Source of the DNA: Chloroflexi bacterium UBA4733
Lineage (GTDB): Bacteria > Chloroflexota > UBA4733
Assembly (NCBI GenBank): GCA_002404055.1
Contig: DHIZ01000142.1
Coordinates: forward strand, 1-27,683
DNA length: 27,683 bases
Direction: 5' to 3'
Shown: positions 17,915-25,962 of the stretch, piece after piece
How the letters are laid out: every line of letters begins with the position of its first letter
Position numbering within the stretch: position 1 is the first letter of the stretch
The notes under the pieces: model-generated
The model's input: the letters and a program-made list of their open reading frames with translations, nothing else
Databases searched by the model: none
What the model was told of the DNA's origin: nothing
Program-made: the position numbers and the translations under genes

Positions 17915-18454
17915 GTGACAGAGAAAGCCAATGCTCCCCTGCTTCATCGCCAGCTCCTGGCTGACTTCTGGCTGGACGATCCACGTCTGCTGCGCTTCGT
18001 CCAGCCGCTGTGGGCTGTACTCCTTGTCGGCGTTCGGAAGAGCGGGGCGACGCTCCTGGCAGAGCAGGTTCACCAGTTTACGCCGCATGGCTTCACGGCA
18101 GTCGTGCTGCTGGCGCAGTCGCACGTCAGTGTCCACACGTGGGTAGAGCAGGGTCTCCTGCTGTTGGACGTGCAGAGCTGTGGAGCGATGCAGCCGGAGG
18201 TCATCGTGGACCGCCTGCGTGAGTACCTTCAGCCCCAGCGCCTGGAGATCCGGCGGCTAGAGCGGGGCCGTGCCGAACTGCCGGTCGCCGGCGTCACCGA
18301 GGCCGGGAACAATATAGGCACGGTCGTCCAGGCGTGCGTCAACGGCAGCGAGGGTGACGGGAACTGTTGGGTGCGCCGCGAAGAACGTGGCGATGCCTTC
18401 GGGGGCGCCGATCACGCCGACGAAGCGCACGTCGGGGACGCCCCAGCGCCGTAA
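17915..18454 (+). CDS. speD: S-adenosylmethionine decarboxylase proenzyme (bacterial class 1B)
   Basis: Pyruvoyl enzyme that makes decarboxylated AdoMet for spermidine synthesis. The proenzyme cleaves itself before a serine that becomes pyruvate. The block LAQSHVSVHTWVEQG holds Ser69 (cleavage), His74 and, after it, Cys89 in VQSCG, all in their usual places. The residue before the cleavage serine is Gln where the family usually has Glu. The conserved domain ends near residue 118 (about base 18268). The frame continues 62 further residues antisense to upp, giving 179 residues where about 120-130 is usual. GTG at 17915 gives a family-like N-terminus; no strong ribosome site is seen. Spermidine synthase is not in the window. 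Confidence 0.88.
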   Translation: MTEKANAPLLHRQLLADFWLDDPRLLRFVQPLWAVLLVGVRKSGATLLAEQVHQFTPHGFTAVVLLAQSHVSVHTWVEQGLLLLDVQSCGAMQPEVIVDRLREYLQPQRLEIRRLERGRAELPVAGVTEAGNNIGTVVQACVNGSEGDGNCWVRREERGDAFGGADHADEAHVGDAPAP

Positions 18455-18904
18455 GATCTCCACGGTAGTAACGGCCGAGCCGCCGGTGGCCAGCATCGGA
18501 TCGAGCACGAAGCAGAGGTCGACGCCAGGCTGGGCAGGCAACCGGTTGTAGTACTCCACCGGCACCAGGCGGTGCTCGTCGCGGTAGACGCCAAGGTGCC
18601 AGACTTGCGCCTCGGGAAAGAGGTGCAACGCCCCCTGGAGCATGCTGGTGCCGGCGCGCAGGACGGGCACGAGGCCGATGCGCGGCGCGATGGCCAGGCC
18701 GGAAGCGCCTGCCAGCGGGGTTTGCACCGTTATCGGCCGCTGTGTGAGGTCCCGGCTGGCCTCATAGGTCAGCAGCGTTCCGAGCTCTTCTACCAGTTGC
18801 CGAAAAGCTCGCGTACCGGTAGCCACGTCGCGCAACTGGGCCAGCTTCGCGGCCACGACGGGGTGCCGAACCACGTGGAGGGGCTGTGGCGCGCAGTTGG
18901 TCAA
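18257..18904 (-). CDS. upp: Uracil phosphoribosyltransferase
   Basis: Salvage enzyme that joins uracil and PRPP to make UMP. The product has VVRHPVVAAKLAQLRD at the N-terminus, VPVLRAGTSMLQGAL, the PRPP loop VLDPMLATGGSA, and the C-terminal uracil-binding IVPGLGDAGDRQFGT. The frame is open to 18982 inside glyA. TTG at 18902-18904, seven bases after the glyA stop, gives a family-length protein of 215 residues; GTG at 18872-18874 is the alternative. It follows glyA as the second gene of a minus-strand pair and overlaps the speD tail on the other strand. Confidence 0.94.
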   Translation of the reverse strand: MTNCAPQPLHVVRHPVVAAKLAQLRDVATGTRAFRQLVEELGTLLTYEASRDLTQRPITVQTPLAGASGLAIAPRIGLVPVLRAGTSMLQGALHLFPEAQVWHLGVYRDEHRLVPVEYYNRLPAQPGVDLCFVLDPMLATGGSAVTTVEILRRWGVPDVRFVGVIGAPEGIATFFAAHPTVPVTLAAVDARLDDRAYIVPGLGDAGDRQFGTAPL

Positions 18905-18911
18905 CGGCGGA

Positions 18912-20174
18912 TCACTGCTCGTTGGGAATGCCGGGGACGGGATAACGCGAGCAGATGGCGGCAACCTCGCGCCGCACGTCATCCAGCACCGCCTCGTCTT
19001 TCCAGTGCCGGAGCGCCTTCGGGATCAACTCAGCTATCTGCTTCATCTCGGCAGTGCCGAAGCCGCGGGTGGTCGTGGCAGGTGTACCGAGTCGAATACC
19101 ACTCGTGCGCGCCGGGGGCAGCGGATCGTTCGGTATCTGGTTCTTGTTGACGGTGATGTGGACCTCGTCTAGGACGCGCTCCGCGCGCTTGCCGCTCATT
19201 CTGGCGATGCTGCGCAGGTCAACGAGCATCACGTGGTTGTCTGTGCCGCCGGATACCACGCGCAGCCCGTGCTCCTCAACGCCCTTCGCCAGTACACGCG
19301 CATTCGTCACGATCTGTTCAGCGTAGGTGCGGAAGGCCGGCTGCATGGCCTCCTGGAAGGCGACTGCCTTGCCGGCGATGATGTGGACGAGCGGGCCACC
19401 CTGGATGCCGGGGAACACGGCAGAATCGATAGCCTTGGCGTACTGCTGCTTGCTGAGGATGAAGCCGCTGCGCGGCCCCCGCAACGTCTTGTGCGTGGTG
19501 GAGGTGACGATGTCGGCGAACGGCACCGGACTCGGATGGACGCCGGCTGCCACAAGCCCCGCAATGTGCGCCATGTCGACCAGCAGCAGCGCCCCGACGC
19601 TGTCGGCGATCTGGCGCAGGCGTGGAAAGTCAAAGATGCGCGAGTAGACGGTGGCGCCCGCCACGATCATGCGGGGGTGCTCCTTTTCCGCCAGCGCGGC
19701 GAGGGCGTCATAGTCGATCAGTTCCGTCTCGGGGTCCAGTCCGTAGGAGACGAAATGATAGAGCCGACCGGAGAAGTTGACCGGCTTGCCGTGCGTCAGG
19801 TGGCCGCCCTGGTCGAGCCGCAGCCCCAGTACCGTGTCACCCGTTTCCAGCACCGCGTAGTAGGCAGCCATGTTGGCGCTGGCGCCGGAGTGCGGCTGCA
19901 CGTTGGCGTGTTCCGCGCCAAAGAGCGCTTTGGCCCGGTCGATGGCCAGTTGCTCAATCTGGTCTACAAACTCACAGCCGCCGTAGTAGCGGTCGCCCGG
20001 GTACCCTTCGGCATACTTATTGGTCAGGATGGTCCCGGCGGCCTCCAGCACCGCCTCGCTGGTGTAGTTTTCCGAGGCAATCAGTTCGATGTTCTGCCGC
20101 TGCCGGCGCTCCTCCTTGCGTAACGCCTCAAAGAGTTCCGGGTCAGCGCGCTCCAGCACTTTGGTCTGAGTCAC
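18912..20174 (-). CDS. glyA: Serine hydroxymethyltransferase
   Basis: PLP enzyme converting serine and THF to glycine and 5,10-methylene-THF, the entry to the one-carbon pool used by FolD, FchA and thymidylate synthesis. The 420-residue product has [18 protein letters not shown], the tyrosine-rich [22 protein letters not shown], the Schiff-base lysine in [14 protein letters not shown], and [13 protein letters not shown] at 20172-20174 is chosen because the family starts a few residues later and AGAGG lies eight bases upstream; the frame runs back to 20240. Confidence 0.96.
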   Translation of the reverse strand: MTQTKVLERADPELFEALRKEERRQRQNIELIASENYTSEAVLEAAGTILTNKYAEGYPGDRYYGGCEFVDQIEQLAIDRAKALFGAEHANVQPHSGASANMAAYYAVLETGDTVLGLRLDQGGHLTHGKPVNFSGRLYHFVSYGLDPETELIDYDALAALAEKEHPRMIVAGATVYSRIFDFPRLRQIADSVGALLLVDMAHIAGLVAAGVHPSPVPFADIVTSTTHKTLRGPRSGFILSKQQYAKAIDSAVFPGIQGGPLVHIIAGKAVAFQEAMQPAFRTYAEQIVTNARVLAKGVEEHGLRVVSGGTDNHVMLVDLRSIARMSGKRAERVLDEVHITVNKNQIPNDPLPPARTSGIRLGTPATTTRGFGTAEMKQIAELIPKALRHWKDEAVLDDVRREVAAICSRYPVPGIPNEQ

Positions 20175-20271
20175 TCCCCTGTCCTCTCTGGCCCGGACTT
20201 TTGGACCTAGCCCGCGCCTGAGACCGTTTCTGCCAAGCACCGACGGGTCACAGCGTCACAGCGCCCACCGC

Positions 20272-20277
20272 AGTATA
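20272..20277 (-). promoter_or_regulatory. Possible -10 of glyA-upp
   Basis: TATACT on the minus strand about 98 bases before the GTG of glyA, implying a leader of about 90 bases that contains a CTGTGACG/CTGTGACC direct repeat. The -35 is poor. I see no recognised riboswitch in the leader. Confidence 0.4.
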
Positions 20278-20334
20278 GCGGATGGGATCGCCGACCTTGG
20301 CGGCGTGTCGTTGGTGGTGAATCTGACAAGTCCA

Positions 20335-20480
20335 GGAGGGTTCCCGGCGACTGAAGTCGCGGGCTACCCTTGCCAAGCCCGCCTGCGCGGGCTGAGACGA
20401 GACGCTGCGGGAGACTGCCCAGTCCGCGAAGGCGGACTTCGCCCGTTGTTGCCCGCGACTTCAGTCGCCGGGAACCCTCC
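20335..20480. repeat. Palindromic intergenic element, perfect 30-bp inverted repeat with inner hairpins
   Basis: The arms at 20335-20364 and 20451-20480 are perfect reverse complements (30 of 30). Inside are two more perfect hairpins, GCCCGC/GCGGGC (20377-20392) and AGTCCGC/GCGGACT (20421-20438). The arm contains GCGACTGAAGTCGC, related to the core of the element at 11148-11276. It does not encode a plausible protein and resembles a REP or MITE-like element. Together with the next element it fills the 500-base gap between glyA and the gene at 20677. Confidence 0.88.
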
Positions 20481-20493
20481 CGCCGATGTACGA

Positions 20494-20624
20494 GAGTGCG
20501 CCGCAAAGTTTTGCATAGCAAACAAGCGCTCCAGAGGGAGCCATGTCTTTGCCCTCTGGCTGCGGTTCGCATCTCGCGGCGCATCGCAATGCTCACTTGC
20601 TGTGCAAAACTTTGCGGCGCACTC
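20494..20624. repeat. Second palindromic element, 28-bp inverted repeat
   Basis: The arms at 20494-20521 and 20597-20624 match at 27 of 28 positions. An inner hairpin is formed by CCAGAGGG (20531-20538) and CCCTCTGG (20552-20559). The arm sequence (GAGTGCGCCGCAAAGTTTTG) is unrelated to the neighbouring element, so two different families sit 13 bases apart. No coding capacity is seen. Confidence 0.85.
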
Positions 20625-20640
20625 GGCTACGTGGTGCGGG

Positions 20641-20669
20641 TTGTCCCTGTCTGAAATAGACAGTAGACT
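20641..20669 (+). promoter_or_regulatory. Promoter of the small gene at 20677, probably leaderless
   Basis: TTGTCC (20641-20646), 17 bases, TAGACT (20664-20669). The ATG is seven bases after the -10 and lacks a ribosome-binding site, so transcription probably begins at or just before the start codon. Confidence 0.5.
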
Positions 20670-20676
20670 AACGGCT

Positions 20677-20919
20677 ATGGAAACGTACGAACTCTGGGAC
20701 AAGGATAGCCGCAGCATCATTGGAGCCTTCGACAGTGAGGCTGAGGCGTTGACGGCGGTGCGCGATGCGCTGGAGCGCCATGGTCAGGCCTACGCCGAGA
20801 CCTTCGCAGTAATCCGAGAAGATGTCCGGGGTCGTTCAAGACTGCTTGGGGAAGGCCCGGCACTTGTCGAGCTCGCCCGCCGCGCTGCCCCGTCGCAATC
20901 GTCTACCCGCGCTTCATGA
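20677..20919 (+). CDS. Small acidic protein, unknown function
   Basis: The 80-residue product begins METYELWDKDSRSIIGAF and continues with FDSEAEALTAVRDALERHG and YAETFAVIRED, a compact alpha/beta pattern with a Ser/Ala tail. I have the impression that similar short proteins starting with YELWD occur in high-GC bacteria, but I cannot name a characterised one. The longer open frame back to 20305 reads through the palindromic elements and is not credible; the ATG here sits at the expected distance from a promoter. Confidence 0.65.
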   Translation: METYELWDKDSRSIIGAFDSEAEALTAVRDALERHGQAYAETFAVIREDVRGRSRLLGEGPALVELARRAAPSQSSTRAS

Positions 20920-21127
20920 TGTCCAGTTGGCCATTCCGCGCTCCTAAATCTCCTGTGCGCTGCGCGAGAACGCTCAGCGGGTGGTTCGTTGTACGCCGTC
21001 CCACACGTTGGTGGCGCGAGCGATTTTACGCAGTGAACAGAATTCGTTCATCCGGGTAGAGTTAATCTTGTTTTGAGTGTCCCGATGGGGCGCAGATGCC
21101 ATGACTTTGAGTTTGGAGAACATTGAT

Positions 21128-21355
21128 ATGCCGAGTGGTGGAGCGGGGCGGCACTGGCACCAGACGTCTTCTGGTGGTAAGGATGCGGCGCGGTGCGCCT
21201 GTGGCGAGGGGCGCACGGCCATCCGCAATGTTGGCGGCGTGCCATTGTGCCGGCAGCACGCGGGGGCCTGCAAGGCAGCGCTGGGTGAATCGCTAACGGG
21301 CGAGCAAGTACGGGCATGGGTCACACAACAATCGACAGTTGCCGTCGCCGGCTGA
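21128..21355 (+). CDS. Small Cys/His protein, possible zinc ribbon-like, unknown function
   Basis: The 75-residue product has CAC, then C-x2-H in VPLCRQH, sixteen residues after the second cysteine. This set of three Cys and one His could bind one zinc ion. GGAG at 21115-21118 lies nine bases before ATG 21128, which decides this start over ATGs at 21077 and 21101. No family is recognised. The 208-base gap before it shows nothing clear. Confidence 0.5.
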   Translation: MPSGGAGRHWHQTSSGGKDAARCACGEGRTAIRNVGGVPLCRQHAGACKAALGESLTGEQVRAWVTQQSTVAVAG

Positions 21356-21424
21356 TCGGGTTGTCGGCAACCGACCTCGTGTGACAGTACCCGCGCAGAA
21401 CAGTATCGTGGGGGAGGAAATCAG

Positions 21425-22390
21425 TTGCGCGTTGTCGTGATCGGCGCCACCGGGCACATCGGCACCTATCTGGCGCCACGGCTCGTGCAGGCGGGCCATA
21501 CGGTCATTGCCTTGAGCAGGGGTCGGCGCTCGCCCTATCGACCCGATGGCGCCTGGAATTTCGTGCAGCGCGAGACCGTGGACCGTCAGGCTGAGGAGCA
21601 GGCGGGAACGTTCGGTCCGCGCGTCCGCGCCTTGCAGGCCGATGTCGTGGTCGATCTGATCTGCTTTCGGGAAGAGAGTGCCCGCCACCTCGTGGAAGCG
21701 TTGCGCGGCGACGTGCAGCACTTCCTGCATTGTGGGACGCTCTGGGTACATGGACCGACGGAAACCGCGCCGACGACGGAAGACCAGCCCCGCAGGCCAT
21801 TCGGTGACTACGGCGTGCGCAAGGCAGCGATCGAAACCTACCTGCTCAACGAGGCGCGCCGACACGGCTTCCCGGCGACGCTGTTGCACCCCGGCCACAT
21901 CGTCGGTCCCGGCTGGCCGCCGGTCAATCCCCAGGGCAACTGGGAGCCGGCGATCTTCTCGCATCTGGCCGCTGGCGAGCCGGTCACGCTGCCCGATCAG
22001 GGTCTGGCGATGCTGCATCACGTCCACGCCGACGATGTGGCGCAAGCGTTCCAGCGGGCGATGGAGTGCCGGTCAGTCGCCGTCGGGGAGAGCTTCCATG
22101 TGGCGTCGCCGGCGGCGATCACCCTGCGCGGCTATGCCGAGGCGGTAGCGCGCTGGTTCGGCCGCGAGGCGAACCTCCAGTATCTGCCCTGGCCGGAGTG
22201 GCGGCGCGGTGTAGCGGACGGGGCGGCGGAAGCCACCTGGAGCCATATCGCCCACAGCCCCTGCGCCAGTATCGCCAAAGCGCAAAAGTACCTTGGCTAC
22301 CAACCGCGCTACACCTCCCTGGAGGCGGTTCGTGAAGCCGTGGCCGCGCTGATCACTGCAGGCGCTGTGCAGGCTTCGCCGCTCGTATGA
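21425..22390 (+). CDS. NAD-dependent epimerase/dehydratase (extended SDR)
   Basis: Predicted nucleotide-sugar or isoflavone-reductase-like epimerase of 321 residues. The NAD motif is VVVIGATGHIGTYLAPRL at the very N-terminus. The active-site tyrosine-lysine is in DYGVRKAAIE, and HPGHIVGPGW and HVHADDVAQAF are typical of the group. The start is TTG at 21425 with GGAGG seven bases upstream. Its stop overlaps the ATG of the next gene (ATGA at 22387-22390), so the pair is translated together. The substrate is unknown; the coupled glycosidase suggests a sugar-related role. Confidence 0.88.
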   Translation: MRVVVIGATGHIGTYLAPRLVQAGHTVIALSRGRRSPYRPDGAWNFVQRETVDRQAEEQAGTFGPRVRALQADVVVDLICFREESARHLVEALRGDVQHFLHCGTLWVHGPTETAPTTEDQPRRPFGDYGVRKAAIETYLLNEARRHGFPATLLHPGHIVGPGWPPVNPQGNWEPAIFSHLAAGEPVTLPDQGLAMLHHVHADDVAQAFQRAMECRSVAVGESFHVASPAAITLRGYAEAVARWFGREANLQYLPWPEWRRGVADGAAEATWSHIAHSPCASIAKAQKYLGYQPRYTSLEAVREAVAALITAGAVQASPLV

Positions 22391-23787
22391 GTCCCCTTCA
22401 CCTGTGCGTGCATGGCCACTTTTATCAGCCGCCGCGCGAAGACCCCTTTACCAGGCAGGTACGGCGGGAGGTGGAAGCCGTCCCCTATCACGACTTCAAC
22501 GAGAAGATCACCGCCGAGTGCTACCGTCCCAACGCCGAGCTGGGCAACTTCGAGCGCATGAGCTTCGACCTTGGGCCGACGCTGGCGCGCTGGCTGGCGC
22601 GACGGGCGGCGCCGACCCTGCGCCGCATCCAGGAGTCCGAACGCGAGCACGTCCGCCAGTTCGGAGCATCCAATGCCCTTGCCCTGCCCTACAACCACAC
22701 GATCTTGCCGCTTGGCAATCGCTCGGAGAAGCGCGTCCAAATTGCCTGGGGCGTGACCGACTACGAGCATCGCTTTGGACACGCCCCCGAGGGCATGTGG
22801 CTGCCGGAAACGGCAGTTGATCTGGAGACCCTGCGCTTGCTGGCCGACGCTGGGGTGCAGTACACCATCCTGGCGCCCTGGCAGGCGGCTGCTCCAGTCG
22901 ATCCCTCCGAGCCTTATCGGGTTGACCTGGAAGACGGCCGTTCCCTGGCGGTGTTTTTCTATCACGGTGCGATGTCTGGATCAATCTCCTTCGATCCCCG
23001 CGTGACGGCGAATGCCGACGAGTTCAGCGCGACCTCGCTGGCAGCGGCTGCGAACCCGGCCAAACGGGCGCGCGGCGAGCCGCAAATCCTGCTGGTCGCC
23101 ACGGATGGCGAGTTCTACGGCCACCACCAGCCCTGGCGTGACTATTTCCTGGCGCGGCTCCTGACGGAGAGCGCGCCGGCACATGGATGGACGGTTACCT
23201 CGCTCGGCGCCTACCTCCAGCGCTACCCGCCGCGCGCGACTATTGGCATCCGGCAGCGGACGTCGTGGAGTTGCCAGCACGGCGTGACGCGCTGGAGTAC
23301 GGGCTGCGCCTGCACCGAGGGAGAAAGTGCCTGGAAGGGGCACCTCCGTCAGGCGCTCGATCAGCTCGCCGACCAGCTTGACCTCCTCTACACGCAGGAA
23401 GCGGGTAAGCTGCTGCAGGATCCCTGGGGGGCGCTGGCCGGTTACCTGGCAGTGCGGCTCGGGCGAGAGACGTTGCCTGCTTTCCTGGAGCGCCACGGCG
23501 GATCGCTAGCGCGAGTTGCGGCGCACACGCTGGTGTACTGGCTAGAATCGCAGTATTACCGGCAGCTCATGCTGACCAGTTGTGCAACGTTCTTTGACGA
23601 CCTGGCGCGCGTCGAACCTCGCAACAGCGTTGCCTACGCGGCGCGCGCGCTCTCCTTCCTGCCCACCCGCTGGCGGCAACCGCTGGAGCATGAGTTTGTG
23701 CAGACCCTGCAGCAGGCGCGCAGTTGGCGCTCCAGCCAGACCGGCATTGACCTGTACCGGGAGGTGATGGCGACAGCGCCGGGTTAA
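22387..23787 (+). CDS. Glycoside hydrolase family 57-like protein (DUF3536 type)
   Basis: The 466-residue product begins LHLCVHGHFYQPPREDPF, the HGHFYQP motif of GH57 enzymes. GMWLPETAVDLETLRLLADAG carries the likely catalytic glutamate, and VATDGEFYGHHQPW carries the candidate acidic second residue. A C-terminal helical region (about 310-460) resembles DUF3536. GH57 enzymes act on alpha-glucans (amylases, branching enzymes). It is coupled to the SDR gene by a 4-base overlap. No signal peptide is seen, so it is probably cytoplasmic. The exact glycan is not readable from the sequence. Confidence 0.9.
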   Translation: MSPLHLCVHGHFYQPPREDPFTRQVRREVEAVPYHDFNEKITAECYRPNAELGNFERMSFDLGPTLARWLARRAAPTLRRIQESEREHVRQFGASNALALPYNHTILPLGNRSEKRVQIAWGVTDYEHRFGHAPEGMWLPETAVDLETLRLLADAGVQYTILAPWQAAAPVDPSEPYRVDLEDGRSLAVFFYHGAMSGSISFDPRVTANADEFSATSLAAAANPAKRARGEPQILLVATDGEFYGHHQPWRDYFLARLLTESAPAHGWTVTSLGAYLQRYPPRATIGIRQRTSWSCQHGVTRWSTGCACTEGESAWKGHLRQALDQLADQLDLLYTQEAGKLLQDPWGALAGYLAVRLGRETLPAFLERHGGSLARVAAHTLVYWLESQYYRQLMLTSCATFFDDLARVEPRNSVAYAARALSFLPTRWRQPLEHEFVQTLQQARSWRSSQTGIDLYREVMATAPG

Positions 23788-23969
23788 GGCGCCAACTGGA
23801 CCTTCATTGATCCTTCCCCAGCTCGCGCCGCCAGCAGCCTTTCAGTGTAGCCGGAGAGAGGCAGCCGGTGGGACACCAGGGGATTCCTCCGTCCTGTAAC
23901 CTTCGGCCTGTGCGTGTGGTACGTTTGTAGGTAGGGACTTCCACACACGCACGGCAGAGAGGTGGCGTC

Positions 23970-24539
23970 GTGTCTGATGATAGCGTACACGCCCTGATTA
24001 TGGCGGCGCGGCGCGGCGATCACACGGCCTACGGGGAACTGATTCGCCGCTACAGCGACGCGCTCTACCGCGTGGCCTATCGCCTCCTGCGTGACCATGG
24101 CGAGGCGGAAGATGCCTGCCAGGAAGCCTTCTTGCGCGCCTACACCCGGCTGGAGACGTATGACTCCCGCTACGCCTTTTATACCTGGATATCGACCATC
24201 GTCACCAATATCTGCCTGCGCATGTTGCAGAAGCGCGACTGGCGGACGATCAACGTCGATCCAGCGGTGCTGCGCGCTGCACCGGTCTTCGCCCGCGATG
24301 AGCCGGAGTTCGTGCTCCTGCGTAAGGAACGGGCGGATGTGGTGCGCCGAGCGCTGGACGCCTTGCCCGAGACCTACCGCCAGGTCGTGATCCTGCGCCA
24401 CTGGCACGACCTCTCCTACCAGGAGATTGCCGACGCGACCCGGCAGTCGCTGGCGACCGTCAAGATACGGCTGTATCGAGCGCGCCAGATGTTGGCGACG
24501 CAACTGGTGGAACGGCGGACGCTCGGTGGGCTTGCCTGA
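23970..24539 (+). CDS. ECF RNA polymerase sigma factor
   Basis: Extracytoplasmic-function sigma-70 family protein of 189 residues. Region 2 (about 15-82) has GDHTAYGELIRRYSDALYRV and EAEDACQEAFLRAY, and region 4 (about 130-182) has the LPETYRQVVILRHWHDLSYQ helix and a following helix-turn-helix. GTG at 23970 is supported by AGAGGTG five bases upstream. Its final bases overlap the start of a membrane protein gene (GTG 24526, stop 24537-24539), which suggests that protein is its regulator. No recognisable autoregulatory promoter was found in the 182-base gap upstream, though the region contains the near-palindrome TGCGTGTGG/CCACACACGCA. Confidence 0.93.
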   Translation: MSDDSVHALIMAARRGDHTAYGELIRRYSDALYRVAYRLLRDHGEAEDACQEAFLRAYTRLETYDSRYAFYTWISTIVTNICLRMLQKRDWRTINVDPAVLRAAPVFARDEPEFVLLRKERADVVRRALDALPETYRQVVILRHWHDLSYQEIADATRQSLATVKIRLYRARQMLATQLVERRTLGGLA

Positions 24540-25812
24540 ATCGCACGCCGCGCAAGCGCCAGCCGGCTTGCCGCCGGGCTTCACAGAGCGCGTGCTGGCC
24601 GGACTGGACGGCGCCGAACGTCGCCGTTCCCAGCGGGAGGCGCGCCGCCTCGGCGTTGCCACACTGTTCATTGGCGTCGCCATCGGCCTGGTGCTGCTCG
24701 CCGCTGTTCCCTTTCATGGTCCCGGCTTCGGCACGCGCACCATCGTGTTGTGGCTGGCGCGGGCACTGGTGGTTCTGAACACGCTGGGGCGGCAGGAGGA
24801 TGCGCTGCTGGCACGGCTGCACCTCGATGCACTTCCGGTCGGCGTGACGACGCTGACCCTGTTGTCCTGCCTGGTGGCCGTCTGGCGCCTCACCACGTAT
24901 AACCGTCGGCCGGGTCGGCGTCCGCGCCGCCGGACCTTCGTCGCCCTGTTCGCTTTGATGGCTGTCGCCCTTGCGCTGGCGCTCCTGACGCCGCTGCGCG
25001 CCTGGCAGACCGGCGCCTTGCGCTGGGGAGAAACCAACATCAGCGACCCGAGCGCTGGCGCTGTGCTGGTCGTGAACGGCAACGTCACCCTATCGGCGGG
25101 CTTGAATGGCGGTGTATCGGTGATCTTCGGCAGCGCGCACGTGACCGGCACTGTGCAAGGTGACGTGGTGGCGGTGTTGGGCGGTGTCGTGCTCAACCCG
25201 GGATCGCTCGTGCAAGGGGATGTCATCGCCGTCGGCGGCCGCGTGGACAACGTCGGCCAGAGCCGCATCCTGGGCGATGTGATCGGTAGTGCGCCGATAT
25301 TGACGCAGTCGCCCCGCTCCGGGGCAGCGCGCATCAGGCTGGCGCTCGCCGCCTGGGTCGGCCTGCTGCTGCTGGGCATTATGCTTAGCGCCTTGTTCCC
25401 CTGGCCGATGCTACTCGTGGCGGCGACAGCCAGACGCTTTACCTGGCAAAGCATGCTGACCGCATCCGGAGCCGGCATCGGCCTGTTACTGGTGATCGTG
25501 CCGTTGGCGCTCAGTGTGGCCGGGCTACCCATCGCCATCGCCTTGTTGACAGTGACCCTGCTGGCCTGGGCCTTCGGTCTGGTGGCCGTCGGGGTGGCGC
25601 TGGGGCGGCGCATGCTGCGACCGTTTGGCAAGGAAAGGTCGACCCTGCTGGCGGCCGTTTGCGGCCTCGGCGTGCTGGGAGCCGTTTCCGCCATTCCCCT
25701 CGCCGGTCCGGTGCTCATCGTGGCGGCGGGGCTGCTCGGTGCAGGCGCGGGAGTGATCAGTGCGCTGGACGCGGATACGGCTGCGGGTGCGTTGGGGAAC
25801 CCCTCTCTCTGA
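24526..25812 (+). CDS. Polytopic membrane protein with bactofilin-like beta domain, candidate anti-sigma partner
   Basis: The 428-residue product starts with a short cytoplasmic stretch containing LPPGFTERVLAGLDG, resembling the region before the membrane helix of many anti-sigma factors, but the zinc anti-sigma motif HxxxCxxC is absent. Hydrophobic helices lie at about 43-62, 104-122 and 138-157. Residues about 165-245 form a repetitive Gly/Val beta region (VNGNVTLSAGLNGG, GTVQGDVVAVLGG, QGDVIAVGGRV) like bactofilins, and four or more further helices follow. GTG at 24526 overlaps the sigma factor stop, so the pair is coupled; the upstream frame to 24427 lies in the sigma gene. The last codons and stop lie inside an inverted repeat. 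Confidence 0.75.
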   Translation: MGLPESHAAQAPAGLPPGFTERVLAGLDGAERRRSQREARRLGVATLFIGVAIGLVLLAAVPFHGPGFGTRTIVLWLARALVVLNTLGRQEDALLARLHLDALPVGVTTLTLLSCLVAVWRLTTYNRRPGRRPRRRTFVALFALMAVALALALLTPLRAWQTGALRWGETNISDPSAGAVLVVNGNVTLSAGLNGGVSVIFGSAHVTGTVQGDVVAVLGGVVLNPGSLVQGDVIAVGGRVDNVGQSRILGDVIGSAPILTQSPRSGAARIRLALAAWVGLLLLGIMLSALFPWPMLLVAATARRFTWQSMLTASGAGIGLLLVIVPLALSVAGLPIAIALLTVTLLAWAFGLVAVGVALGRRMLRPFGKERSTLLAAVCGLGVLGAVSAIPLAGPVLIVAAGLLGAGAGVISALDADTAAGALGNPSL

Positions 25813-25962
25813 CTCTCTCCCCCTCACGGGAGAGAGAGAACGCACCTCACGCCGTGGTGGCCTACGGGAACAACGCATGGCCCAAAAGGCTCCCGATTGG
25901 CCAACCGACGGTCGAATTGCGTTCCCCCTCTCCCGTGAGGGGGAGGGGGTCAGGGGGTGGGG
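25800..25962. repeat. Imperfect 45-bp inverted repeat, convergent intergenic element
   Basis: The arms at 25800-25844 and 25918-25962 are imperfect reverse complements, with CTCCCCCTCACGGGAGAG as the best-matched stretch. The element lies between two convergent genes. The left arm provides the stop codon of the membrane protein and the right arm abuts the TAA of the secreted-protein gene. It is probably a mobile palindromic (MITE-like) sequence that may also work as a bidirectional terminator. Confidence 0.8.

Noticed and set aside
17824..17931. Longer DUF1232 protein starting at 17931
   Set aside because: The upstream residues cross the divergent promoter region, and AGGGAG supports GTG 17823.
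20175..20271. Riboswitch in the glyA leader (glycine, THF or SAM type)
   Set aside because: No conserved core of any of these classes could be found in the leader.
20305..20676. Longer N-terminus for the small gene at 20677
   Set aside because: The extra frame reads through the two palindromic elements and has no start context; the ATG at 20677 fits the promoter.
20920..21127. tRNA gene suspected from GTGGTTCGTTG
   Set aside because: No acceptor or anticodon stem fits and the T-loop consensus is incomplete.
23784..24683. 299-residue minus-strand frame opposite the ECF sigma gene
   Set aside because: Antisense shadow of the sigma factor and start of the membrane protein; no family motif.
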